A stretch of DNA of 64,000 bases from Monodelphis domestica (lineage: Eukaryota > Chordata > Mammalia > Didelphimorphia > Didelphidae): the NCBI RefSeq assembly GCF_027887165.1, contig NC_077229.1, positions 204,811,753-204,875,752 on the forward strand, given 5' to 3'. How positions within the stretch are numbered: the stretch's first letter is position 1; each line of letters starts with the position of its first letter. The notes under the pieces are model-generated. The model searched no databases. It was not told where the DNA came from and saw only the letters and a program-made list of their open reading frames with translations. The position numbers and the translations under genes were made by a program. This document shows positions 51,779 to 62,475 of this stretch, piece after piece.

Positions 51779-51814
51779 ATGAAGATGACTTGCTCACTTT
51801 TTTGCCTTTGACTA

Positions 51815-51820
51815 AATAAA
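51815..51820 (+). terminator. SYCP2L: Candidate poly(A) signal AATAAA for SYCP2L (proximal)
   Basis: Only 37 bases after the stop codon, with a T/C-rich tract (ctgttctttcttttcccc) about 40 bases further. Use would give a 3' UTR of about 60 bases. A second AATAAA lies at 52606-52611. Confidence 0.5.
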
Positions 51821-52506
51821 TGATGCACTGACACAGCAACTGTCATTGACACCATTCTGTTCTTTCTTTTCCCCATCGAGTCATTTGAATTAGAACTGAA
51901 TACGAAACATTGCTATTGGTTTGAAAAAAAAGTATTTTTAAAGTTATTTGTCCACAACAGCCTTGCTACGTATTGGTCAGAAGAATGAATGTCCAGGAAG
52001 TCAATAATGTTAACTCTTTTAAAAGTGCAAAATGGTGTGTAATTAAAAAATCCTTCTGCTTCCCTTTCTGCTGAATTATTTGTTTCCTTTTTCCATTGCT
52101 CTTAATTTTGTCCCTCTTCTCTTCTTAAAATCAATTGATAAAGTTAATCCTTTAAGTTTGGGGGGGGCGGGATGAAGGAAAAATAAGCTGGAAAAGATGA
52201 GATGCTAGATTTCAGTAAGGTTCCAGCAGGTGTGTGTTTTGACTTTAAACAACTGACAATAATGAAGCCAAGTAAACTTCAAAAAAGTTGAAAAGATAAA
52301 AAAGAAACCATATAAAATTGTTGTGAAGAGTGAGGACATGAAATTATACTTAGTTGAGTATTTTAATTTTCATTTTGACAAAATATTAATTCTATGCCTA
52401 CTTTCAGTAGTGACTTTTTATATTGTAAAATATATATTATTTAATGTTATGATTAAATTCTCTGGAGACCATATCTTAATTTATATATCTCAATTTTTAA
52501 TCTCTT

Positions 52507-52601
52507 CTTTCAAGGAGCTATGAGGATGTGAACTTTTATTCTGACTCCAAATCTTTCTGATAAACAAGACTGGCTCCACCCACTGCTTATAATACCAAAT
52601 T
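52507..52601 (+). repeat. 95-bp duplicated segment, copy 1
   Basis: Aligns without gaps to 53351-53445 with about six mismatches (shared cores 'tgtgaacttttattctgact' and 'ctgcttataataccaaatt'). Lies in the possible distal 3' UTR of SYCP2L, just before the AATAAA at 52606. Confidence 0.9.
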
Positions 52602-52605
52602 TAAT

Positions 52606-52611
52606 AATAAA
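52606..52611 (+). terminator. SYCP2L: Candidate distal poly(A) signal AATAAA for SYCP2L
   Basis: Follows copy 1 of the duplicated segment. If used, the SYCP2L 3' UTR would be about 850 bases and would include that segment. Confidence 0.3.
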
Positions 52612-53235
52612 AAGTAGGCCAAAGAAAAGGCATCAGCCATGTGTGGGTCAGCCACTCTCTTGGCTACCTCCTCCTGCACACAGACCTCACCAACCTTGAG
52701 CCAGAACCCACTCCTCCTCAGATTCCTAGGAAAGAGAGTTACTTCCTCCCTTTACTCCAATTTATGCTTTTTTTGACATCCCTTTCCCAAGATTTTTTGA
52801 TTGAAGGTCTTTGACTATAGTCCAGATAGGAGGTAGGTCTTCCAGCTACCAAAAATTGTTGCCTTGCTTTTAGATGACCATACCAGAGACGTCTACTTTT
52901 CTCCTCCTGGGTCTACCTAGCTCATTGAATTCTATCACCATTTAGGAATCTTGCTTACAGATAAAGAACTTGTCTCTTCCCTGCTTCAGCAAGGGGAAAG
53001 AAGCAAGACTGTAGCTTCAGTCTTAAAATCAAACATGTTTCTCCATTAAAATCCAAAGGCTATTTTGGGGTATTTTGGCCCCAAAGGAGTACAGATTAAT
53101 ATTAACTTTCCATGTCAGTTTAAACCATTGAAAACAGTTTAAGATTATTGTATCTGGAGCTTTAAGTGTTATTGGAAATCATTTAATCAAATCTTGTGAT
53201 GTGAATGAAAACATGGAAGTCTAGAGAGATCATAC
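52612..53235. other. Intergenic, nothing assigned
   Basis: About 620 bases of unique-looking, relatively C-rich sequence without a repeat I recognise and without a splice-bounded frame. Confidence 0.5.
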
Positions 53236-53239
53236 AGGC

Positions 53240-53355
53240 AAGAATTTGCAGAGCCAGGATGTTAGTTGACAAGTATTTGCTAAGCTCCTACTATGTGTCA
53301 AGCTCTGTGCTTAATGCTGAGGAATTAAAGAAAGGCCAAAGACATCTCTACTTTC
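53240..53355 (+). repeat. Old dispersed repeat, roughly 1-kb family (5' part)
   Basis: 'caagtatttgctaagctcct', 'actatgtgtcaagctctgtg' and 'ctactttcgaggagct', where it runs into copy 2 of the 95-bp duplication. Confidence 0.6.
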
Positions 53356-53445
53356 GAGGAGCTATGATGATGTGAACTTTTATTCTGACTCCAAATCTTT
53401 CTAATAAACAATATTGGCTCCACTCACTGCTTATAATACCAAATT
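53351..53445 (+). repeat. 95-bp duplicated segment, copy 2
   Basis: About 94 percent identical to 52507-52601, 844 bases downstream. A base difference creates AATAAA here (53403-53408). Confidence 0.9.
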
Positions 53446-53576
53446 ATAATCAGTGGTTTGACCTGCAGAGTACCAGTATATTTACTATTAACCTGAATAA
53501 TTTGTCACTAGTTGAGATAAATCTCTTTTAAAAAAGAACTTGTTTTAGGAATCTTTTTTTGTATTCCATAAATTTT

Positions 53577-53817
53577 TGGTTTTCAGTTGTTTCATATTCA
53601 ACTCTTTAGGACCCCTTTTAGGGTTTTGGCAAACATAGTGGAGTGGTTTGCTATTTCCTTCTCCAGTTTATTTTAAAGATGAAGAAACTGAGACAAACAG
53701 GGATAAGGCCCAGAGTCACACAGCTAGTAAGTATCTGAGGCTGGATTTGAATTTATGAAGATGAGTCTTCTGGATTCCAAGCCCAATGTTCTATCCACTG
53801 TGCTACTTAGCTGCCTG
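53577..53817 (-). mobile_element. Marsupial SINE, antisense
   Basis: 'tattcaactctttaggaccc', 'gatgaagaaactgagacaaa', 'ctgtgctacttagctgcctg'. Abuts an oppositely oriented MIR. Confidence 0.9.
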
Positions 53818-54045
53818 GAGTCAGAGAAAGCAAACCAACCTCAGCCATATCCTAGCTGTATGACCTTGAACAAGTCTCTTACTCCCTGTTTGCCTCAGTT
53901 TCTTCATCTGTAAAATGGAGAAATAAATAGCATCCACTTCCCAGGATTGATGTGAAGACTGAATGAGAGGATAATTATAAAGCATTTAGCACAGTGCCTT
54001 GCACATAGCAAATGCTCTACACACATCAGTGTTAATTTGTGGTTT
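53818..54045 (+). mobile_element. MIR-type SINE, sense, back to back with the preceding SINE
   Basis: 'agctgtatgaccttgaacaa', 'tttcttcatctgtaaaatgg', 'acagtgccttgcacatagca'. 5' head missing at the junction. Confidence 0.8.
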
Positions 54046-54064
54046 TCGAAACCATTTATGCAAC

Positions 54065-54220
54065 CTGCAGACATTCTTTTCTCTCTTGAGTTGACAGCAC
54101 AGCACTAGGCAACTCTCAAAAACGATACACTTCAGAGAAGGCGCAGTTTACATTGGCAGCAGTATTTTCCTCACCTGAAAGCTGCCTGTACTAAGAAATC
54201 ACAGGTCTAGTCATGATCCC
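54065..54220 (+). mobile_element. MIR-related (Ther-1-like) SINE 3' part
   Basis: 'gcactaggcaactctcaaaa', 'acttcagagaaggcgcagtt', 'tcctcacctgaaagctgcct', 'aatcacaggtctagtc'. Confidence 0.6.
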
Positions 54221-54224
54221 TAGC

Positions 54225-54860
54225 TATCAAAAACTCTGAAAGACCATGGCCGTTTGTTCTTGAGCTTCCTGCCATTTCTACTTTATTATATCCATTTCTT
54301 CCTGGTTCTGGATCAGAAGCAGATACAGACCGACACTCCCTGCACTGCTTCCTCTATCTTTTTCAAGCTGATGTTATTAGCAGGGTAACTGGGACGTTTA
54401 TCAGAAGTTATGCTTTTAGCAAGCAGAAATGGGGGCTACCTATCTGGTAGAAAATGAACCTCGTGGCATATGTGGCAGTTTCCTCAATACTGCGAGGATG
54501 CCACTATGGATGAGAGACATTGAACTTGTGGCCCTCAGTAAAGTTGGTCCCCAGTCCATTATTCATAAAAATTTGATTTCTGTGCCGAAGGAAATAGTAT
54601 TCTGCAAAATTAAATGAAACTAAATAGTCTTTGTATTGCTCTAGTTATTCTTCCAATAAAAAGAACATTAATGCCCAGAAACAGGGTTCATTTAATCCAA
54701 AAGGAAAAAACATGATATTCCCAGTATCAGCATGCCAGCTCCTGACAGCTGTGAAGTTGGTCATTTGTCCTCAGTGTCCATCATTCCAGTTTTGTCATCT
54801 TTGATTAATTTCTGCCACTCTTTGGCCTATCGTGGCCTGACTTTTCCTGTCACATCCTCT
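54225..54860. other. Intergenic, nothing assigned
   Basis: A 62-codon open frame at 54429-54617 is present but has no recognised similarity, and codon pattern or conservation cannot be judged. I do not call a gene. Confidence 0.5.
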
Positions 54861-54864
54861 AAGT

Positions 54865-55245
54865 TAAATCAGTAAGCATCTATTAAGTGCTGATTATTTG
54901 CGGAGCATTGTGTGGGGACTAAAGCAAAAACTCATCCTGTGCCATTATGTTCTTATTGGGAGAGAGAACATACAAGCAGCTGAGTGTACCCAAGATATAT
55001 TCCGGGTAGATGGAAGCTAATCTTGGTGGGAAAGTCGCTTGCATTAAGGTGGACTTGGAGGGGCTTCTATTGCCGGAGGGCACTGTGCTGAACATCAATA
55101 GATCAAGCATTGATGTGTCAAGCTCTGTGCTAAGGTTTGGGGCTACAGTGACAAGAAAGTCCATTCCCTTCAGTTTTCATTGTACTGGAGGAAGACAACA
55201 CAAGAGGTAGGACAGTGAGGTATGTGTGGAGTGGTATGATATGGA
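54865..55245 (+). repeat. Old dispersed repeat, roughly 1-kb family (5' part)
   Basis: 'gtaagcatctattaagtgct', 'tgttcttattgggagagaga', 'caagatatattccgggtaga', then a second similar start near 55115 ('tcaagctctgtgctaaggtt'). Confidence 0.5.
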
Positions 55246-55276
55246 GATGACTCTTGGAAGTGGCATGGAGGCCCAG

Positions 55277-55298
55277 CCCCCCCCCCCCCCCCCCCCCC
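55277..55298 (+). repeat. C22 homopolymer
   Basis: Twenty-two consecutive C (G22 on the other strand). Length may be uncertain in any assembly. Confidence 0.9.
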
Positions 55299-56608
55299 GC
55301 CAAAATGAGGCAAAAAAGCTCCCATGAGAACCTAAAATCCCAGGAGTGGAGTCCAAGAATACAAAACTGGAATGATGAGCACTGATAAAGTACCAACTTC
55401 ACCACTGTTAGGAGTTGTCCTGGGTGAGGGAGGTTGAGAACCAGAGTTCTCATGATTATGATGGCCAAGAAAGAAGCCCACCACCACCCCTATGTGTAAA
55501 GAGAATATGTTCTACTTAGAGGGATGAGACACAGGCCAATAGCTGATATCAGGTAGAATGTATAAATGTTTAGAGGAGGTTCAGCAGAGAGAGATGGATT
55601 CAGGGAGGGAAGATCACTTCAGATGGGGGAATTAAGAACCAACCTTTAAATAAAGGGGTTCGTCTTCATATTAGGGAAACAGAAACTCCCATGTGTGAAT
55701 TTTTTATTGCCTCAGCACAGAGTGGATGCAAATATTAAAGCACTTTGTCTTCCTTTCTATGAAATGTAGATAAAACTGGTTATTCCCATTTTTATAACTA
55801 CATAAAGTTCATTAAGTTGGCTGTGTGTCCAAGATCTAAGTGTACCCATAGCATTTATAATTCCTCATTCTTGCCTCAAGTGATTATATCAATGCACTCA
55901 GCCTTGTTGCTGCTTGTTTCAAATTGGCCAAGGTCAAGTCCATTATATGCTATAAATAGATATTCAGTGGTGAGTCCTGTATTAGGGATAAACTACATGA
56001 AGGAAGAGACTGTTTTAAAACTAAAGTTTAGGCAAGAAAAAAGTAAAGTAAAATCAAAAGTAAAATATTTCTGGTTTTTAACCCAAAAAACTAGTTCAAA
56101 GGGGGCTTCTTCATTCACTCAGAATCCCAGTTTTGGGAAGGAGCATTCCTTGTCCAAATAACATCCTTTCGGGGTTTTTTCTTTTAAAAAGTACTGTGCC
56201 ATACACTACTGCAATCTTTTCAGTGAAGTCCTGGACTTGAATTCTGGCTCCAAAAAAGATTAATTACATTAACTTTTGTGGTTGCCTTTCTAATTGTCTA
56301 TGATAAATCCTCTCCCTATAAATATGTTATAAGTGGATCATTCATCAATTTTTTTTGGCATGTCAAAAAAAAGGACTTTTGAAATTCCATTAACTACTTC
56401 AAATGTAGTAATACAGATCTTCAGGAAAGCTGATTCCCACATCTCAATATCACTATTACTGTTATATTTCTCCTTCTGGATATAATAAAAAGGTCATTGT
56501 CAAAGCTTGTTAGTTTTCACCTTTTTAACGTCGCATTGCCTTATCTTTTCTTCATATAATCAAGAAAGAAGACATTAGAATTAAAAGGGATCAAGAAAGG
56601 CTTCCTCT

Positions 56609-57174
56609 GAATGAGGGGATGCCCCTCAATTGGGGAATGGCTGAACAAATTGTGGTATATGTTGGTGATGGAATACTATTGGGCTCAAAGGAATAATAAA
56701 GTGGAGGAATTCCATGGAGACTGGAACAACCTCCAGGAAGTGATGCAGAGCGAAAGGAGCAGAACCAGGAGAACATTGTACACAGAGACTGACACATTGT
56801 GGTACAAGAGAACGTAATGGACTTCTCCATTAATGGCTTTACAATGTCCCTGAACAATCTGCAGTGATCTACAAGAAAAAATACTGTCCTCAAGCAGAGG
56901 ACAAACTGAGGGAGTAAAAACACTGAGGAAAAGCAACTGCCTGACTACAGAGGATGAGGGGACATGATCAAGGAGAGACGCTAAATGAGTGCCCTAATGC
57001 AAATACCAACAACAAGGAAATGGGTTCAGAGCAAGGACACATGTGATACCCAGAAGAATCACACCTCGGCTAAGGAAGGGGTGGCAGGGGGGGTTAGGGG
57101 GGAAGAAAAGAAAATGATCTGTTTCCAAAGAACAATGTATGAAAAGACCAAATAAAATAATGTTTTAAAAAAAA
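56609..57174 (+). mobile_element. 5'-truncated L1 with poly-A and 13-bp target-site duplication
   Basis: Begins in the ORF2 C-terminus (GCPSIGEWLNKLWYMLVMEY, then FHGDWNNLQEVMQSERSRTR), then 3' UTR, AATAAA and a poly-A run. Flanked by identical aaaggcttcctct at 56596-56608 and 57175-57187. The frame is well kept, so this is one of the younger elements here. It splits an older dispersed repeat ('aaggcttcctct|aaaaggcgagattttagctg'). Confidence 0.95.
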
Positions 57175-57239
57175 AAAGGCTTCCTCTAAAAGGCGAGATT
57201 TTAGCTGGAACTTGAAGGAAGTCGGGGAAGCCACTCTGG

Positions 57240-57845
57240 TTTAGGTCTTCATCTCCTTATGTCTGGATCATTGCAATGGCTTGCTAGCTGGTCTTCCTGC
57301 CTCATCTCTCCCCATTTCAGTACATTTTCCACTCAGCTGGTGATCTTCCAAAACTACAAATCTAGATGCATCATCCCCCACCACTCAGTAAATTTTGATG
57401 AGCCACATATCACCTCAAGGATCAAAAAGAAAATCCTCTAATCTACAAAGTCCCTATGACCACATCCCCACCCCCCACCTTTCTAGTCTTATGCCTTACA
57501 CTACTCCCCCCTTAATCTGTGATTCCAGGGACACTGACCTCTTTGTTGTTCCAGCTCCAGGCATTTTCACTGGCTGTCCTCCATGCTTGAGATGTTCTCC
57601 CTCCTCATCTCTATCTCCTGGCTTTTATGACTTCTCTCAAGTCCCACTTAAAATCCCACCTTTTATAGCAAGTCCACCCCTCTAGTGTCTTCCCTCTGTT
57701 GATTTCCAATTTATCCTATATATAGTTGTTTGCATGTTGCCTTCGCCTTTAGACTAAGAGGTGCTCCAAGAGCCAGGACTGTGTTTTGCTTTTTGTTTTG
57801 TATCTCCAGCTCCCAGCCCTGTTTATCGCCTGGCTGATAAAGAGA
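57240..57845 (+). mobile_element. L2 LINE 3' end, about 600 bp
   Basis: 'atcattgcaatggcttgcta', 'gtgatcttccaaaactacaa', 'ctccaggcattttcactggc', 'cccagccctgtttatcgcct'. Order matches the L2 3' region. Reading frames over it are L2 remnants, not a gene. Confidence 0.75.
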
Positions 57846-57919
57846 TGAGGCACTGACTGCACTTGGAATAGGACCTTTTAAGCCATTATAACTGCCTAGG
57901 GAGAGTGGAAAATAAGAAA

Positions 57920-58485
57920 CTGTTTGGGCTTATCAATAGGACAAATAAGGCAAGTGGAAAGTATGTTAAGATTGATAGATCATGGGACCAAAGCCCTCCT
58001 TTCCCCAATCCCTGTTGGGACCAAAGATCCTTCCCTTTCTCCCTTTCCCACAGCACCTGCCAGTCCTAGTAAAACCTGATAGAACATCAGGATTTCCATG
58101 TCAGGCCTACACAAATGACCTCCCACATCACTGACCATAAGGCCTGAGAACTTTGCACCCCCAGAGACTGAGGTTCCCAACCCTTTCATAGTCATCCAAT
58201 GAGCTTTGCCCAAGGACCTCAACTATATATACCCAAGAGAGACAATCCAGGTTACCTCATCTCAGACCACCACCCTATAAAAGATTGTCTCTTCCACTCA
58301 GGTGAAGACTCCTGGCCACCAACAGGCTGTGGCTCCCTCCTTGCTCTCCCTTCCGTCCCACCCACCCCCCTTCTGTTCTGTTGCATTACTCAATCTCCCT
58401 GTCTCATTTGCCTTGGGTCAGATCCCCATCAGCCAGTCTGGCAAAGATGGTATGATAATTTTTTTCTTTTCACACCTGTGATTTA
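57920..58485 (+). mobile_element. Possible second solo LTR-like stretch (fossil)
   Basis: About 560 bases not matching local SINE/LINE families, C/T-rich, with two TATA-like motifs (tatatata, cctataaaag) placed before a short pyrimidine-rich segment and an end near 'cttttcaca'. No coding retroviral sequence nearby. Borders, family and age are not established. Confidence 0.3.
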
Positions 58486-58734
58486 ATCCATGTGAAAAAT
58501 TCCTTCCACCAATGCAGATCCATAAGTCTTCAGTAACTTGAGACTAGCCTGGGGGACAGAAAAGTTGTGTCTTGTCTAGTCACTGAGACTGCAAATGTCA
58601 AAGCTAAAATTTAAACCCTGCCATCCAATCCACCACACTGTCTTAACTAAACTTAGAACTTAGGAGCTGCTTCATCAAAATTCAGTTCAAATGGCACATT
58701 TTACTTTGTCTTTTCTGATTCCTCCCAGAAGTTA

Positions 58735-58870
58735 GTGCTTATTTTACAGATAAGGGAAACTGAGACCCAGAGAAGTTAAATGATTTCCTCAGGTTCACTC
58801 AAGCAGGGACTGGCAGAGCTAGGATTTTGACTCTAGACCTAGAGCTCTTTCTATTCTTCCCCACCACCCC
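58735..58870 (+). mobile_element. MIR3-type fragment
   Basis: 'ttttacagataagggaaact', 'gagacccagagaagttaaat'. Short. Confidence 0.45.
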
Positions 58871-59013
58871 ATAGAACTAACATGCAATGAGGAGCTGAGC
58901 ACTTAAAAACTTTCTTAGGTATGGGTATCCCTAAGTGACACACCATTTAGACCTGTAAACAAGCACACACTTTGGAAAAACCATGACACATAATGGTTTA
59001 AGGTAAAAATAAA

Positions 59014-59019
59014 TTTAAT
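59014..59019 (-). terminator. ELOVL2: Candidate distal ELOVL2 poly(A) signal ATTAAA
   Basis: Plus-strand tttaat. Downstream on the minus strand comes 'tgtgtcatggtttttcc' and 'gtgtgtgcttg', a fitting GT-rich element. Confidence 0.5.
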
Positions 59020-60511
59020 ATACAACAATCATATTGAATGCTTTTAATATATGAAGAAAAATGGCTTCTTCTGCCTTCCTGCCCACACTTAAAATGATGC
59101 TGTATTCTTGGGATGTGCCTTTTCTGTATGAATACAAGAAATTGGGTGTCCACTTCCAGATTTCAAATAGGAAAATACCCAGAAACATTCACAAAATAAG
59201 GGAAGTGTATTTGACTCTGCAAGGAATTCAGACTGGCTTATTACCCATTTCTTGTCCTACCAATACAAATGACATTTTCCCATGAAAACAAATACAAATA
59301 TTCCTCAAGTACAAATAATTTTATCCTGCAGTACATACTACATAAATGATAGCAACACTGTATTTTAAAAGTGAACTGAAAATTTTCATGTTCGATTCTG
59401 GTTAGAGAAAACATTTTATTTTAATTTTTAATGAGGAAAACTATCAACAGATGTAGGTATATATTCACTAAAATCTATTTTTTTCATGGTTAAGGGACAG
59501 AAGCATTTCTCCCCCACCCTAAAAGCTCTTCTCACTTATTTCCTAAACAACATAGGATTAGACAGACATGTAGAAGTTTTATTTACAAGTTTTTTATAAG
59601 AAATCACATTTTAAAAAAATTCAACTTATTCTATTTTTCAAAACTGTAATATTTAAAGGTGTTTTAAGACAAGTATTTGGAACACACCTGATTCAGTCCT
59701 CATAGCTAAGATTTCAATGCTATGAGTGTGTGCTTTTTTTCTGAGCCCTTGAATGGTTTATGACGTTATATGTATATTATAACTCTATGTACATGCATGT
59801 ATATTTAAAAATTAGGCCTTTGTGAACTGACAGGCCAGTTTGGAATTGGAAGAAGCTCTGAGCTAACCTCAAGTCATTAATTAAATCACTTGTGTGTATT
59901 CAAGACTGCCAGTTAAGTGCATGCCTGCCGGTGGAGGCTACCCCAGAATGTCAGATTTCCCTCTTTGTCTCCAATAATCCCTGAGCCTATGCTCTTTGAT
60001 TCAGCTAAAAGAGGCCTTATACAGCATGAAAAGATGACTGGCCTGTGCAATCCTCATTTAGCCATGGATGATTGGTGGGGATTCTTAGTGCCTCATAATA
60101 ACAATCTGACTAGAAGGAGCAGGGCCAGTGAAGGGGCATCCTAGACAGATGTGCAAAAAATTCATTTTTACCTCGACTGTATGTAAGGGACAAGATTCAG
60201 CTTTGTCTAAGACAAACCTAGTGCTCCAGCTCTGGGTTTAAAAGGCATCAGGCAAAAATTATGCTGGCTTGAAGGTGTGTCATCCAAGAACTATTTATTA
60301 GAAGGCGGCAACTACTCCAGTGAAAAAAGGCTAATGCAAGGGGGAAGAAATGGTTAACCAAGTGGTGCCCTAAAGAAGGCGGATGGATTTGCAATATACC
60401 AGAAATTTTAAAAAAAATTTACAGAGTGAGAAGGTGCCAATCTGGGACCAATATCTGCTCTGTTGTGATCAATAGGAATAAATCTAGATTCAAAAGGTAA
60501 TGTTAAACTGT

Positions 60512-60530
60512 AATAATAATAATAATAAAA
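60512..60530. repeat. (TAA)n microsatellite
   Basis: Six TAA/AAT units inside the inferred ELOVL2 3' UTR. Confidence 0.85.
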
Positions 60531-60690
60531 GGATGAACCAGGTAGCTATACTGACAATTTACTGACAATAAATGCTGCATGTGGGTGACCTCTCAGAAGG
60601 TGGGCAAAGCCTCCTGAGTGAACAATGTGAATGAATAAGAAATCAAGGGTGATTACAAGTTTTTATACGAAAAATAATGTAAAAGTTATT

Positions 60691-60882
60691 AGGAGGGGCA
60701 GCTAGGTGATACAGTGGCTAAGTGCCAGGCATGGAGTCAGAAGGTCCTGGGTTCAAATCTGGCCTCAGACACTTCCCAGCTATGTGACCCTAAGCAAGTC
60801 ACTTAACCCCAATTGCTTAGCCCTTGCCCTTCTGTCTTAAGAGTTGTTACTAAGACAGAAAGTAAGGGTTATTTTTTAAAAG
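60691..60882 (+). mobile_element. Marsupial SINE in the ELOVL2 3' UTR (antisense to ELOVL2)
   Basis: 'aggggcagctaggtgataca', 'ggtcctgggttcaaatctgg', 'cacttcccagctatgtgacc', 'gacagaaagtaagggttatt'. Low divergence, so relatively recent. Confidence 0.93.
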
Positions 60883-62475
60883 GCTATCTTAAGGGTGGGT
60901 GGAAAAGATGGAAAGTAGATGATCGAAAGTTACCAATTAAATACTTTTCTGTGGCAACTGGTGCCAACAGGATGAACTGAAAAGCATTTTTAAAAGATAT
61001 TAAATGAGAAACATCTGCAGTAAGCCTAAGTGGGGGTGAAAGGATGAAGTTATAAAACTGCCCATTCTAATTCTGCAGAATTTAATCTGAGAAATTAATC
61101 TCCATCAAATCTTCTAATAATATCCTCCTATTTCTAATCTTAGGATAGTATCATAGCATATTAAGTTAAGTTTCAAGATTCCTCCAGGGAGTGAGGGAAA
61201 TTCTCATTAGGACTTTTCTCTACTTTTAAGGTTGGGTCCCATTAAATAGAGCAATGCCAGCATAGAGAAGTTCTCATTTGCTGAGCTGGCCTTTGCCAAT
61301 TCGCTCGCTATTTACTATGGGAATTCTTTCATAGCAACACATCCTATTGCCCACTTCTTCCTTCCTAATCTCAAAAATGTAAATAGCGCTCAGAGGATGG
61401 TATAAGGTGACTATTGCCATGTCTCCAACAAAGTCCAAAATAAGCACCAAAAAAATTCCATTTCTGTCTGGACTCCATTGCTGAGTTAATTCAGTTAATT
61501 AATTTCAAAACAAGTGTCAGTGATGCATACAACCCAACAGAAGAGGAAGTTGGACTTTAGTCATTGCATAGAGAGAGGAACAGTGAAAGACCAGAATCAG
61601 AGGATACTTTTAGTAATGAGCAGGCTGTCCAACTGCATCTTAACTAAACCAAAGGCTTAATCGGGAAGCCTGATATGACAACCGCAGTTTAAAAGGGCCA
61701 AGGACTCCATGAATTTCTGAACAGTCAAATTCCTAGCCAAAGTCTCTGAGGTTATGAGGATTTGGCAGTGCATGTTTTCTCTCTTAGCAAAGCTAATTTT
61801 CAAAATGAAAAAAGTGCACTAAAATAAATGAACTATCACTAATTCACTAAGATTCTTTTTGGAAGAAGTAATTAGAGAAGGTGAGACAAAGTAGAATGTG
61901 GCTTTAGAAAGAAAGACATTCTGCTAGATTCCTTTTATTTTCCTTGTTCCACACTCCTTTTTAAATGATTTCTTAGAGATTTCTGCTTTATGGAGTCCAA
62001 TGGATTGACTACTCTATCCATGGGTGTTTACTGCCTAGTCCTAGAAGATAATCAACATTGTAGTTTAAATATGTTAATCTAAACAATCTAATCTAAACAA
62101 AACACTAACTTTTTTTTAATTTAAAGGTTTACCATGAAAACACTCAGTGTTCTTTAGGAAAGTGTATAAGGCATCATAAAAAGAAACACATGGGGACAGG
62201 GGGGCACTTAGGAAGTTGTTTGTTTCTTTTTTTTTTTCATTAACATTGAGATCTAAAATTTCCAGCATCATCTCAGTGGTTAACCTTTGACTAAAGCATT
62301 TAGAAAATACGTTAAACCTAATAGCAATGAATTAATAATACATTTTTGGTACAAATGTTTTATAAACAACAGATGTCAGTTTGTACTAAAACTTAAAGAA
62401 CTGTTTCAACTCAGTTTTTGTTTTAAAACAAAAGAATTTCTTAGGTTCTGTTGTGTGTTGTTCTCTTTACTATTT

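Larger units (their letters stand above)
58995..62475 (-). other. ELOVL2: ELOVL2 3' UTR (inferred extent)
   Basis: From the ELOVL2 stop (62478-62476) leftwards about 3.5 kb to an ATTAAA at 59019-59014 that is followed on the minus strand by GT-rich sequence. The stretch is mostly free of transposons apart from one SINE (60691-60882), fitting a long conserved 3' UTR; human ELOVL2 also has a UTR of kilobase size (from memory). Earlier AATAAA signals (for example 59420-59415 and 59583-59578) could give shorter forms. Confidence 0.65.

Noticed and set aside
49869-49975. Extension of exon 21 upstream through an open frame, with an alternative acceptor at 49931
   Set aside because: The acceptor at 49975 has a far better pyrimidine tract, fits the conserved RLDKIEQF start, and exon 20 supplies its phase.
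54429-54617. 62-codon frame with a plausible-looking peptide
   Set aside because: Single short frame in intergenic sequence, no recognised family, no promoter or splice evidence.
57259-57685. Open frames of 60-96 codons
   Set aside because: Lie in an L2 3' end; the text matches L2 in order.
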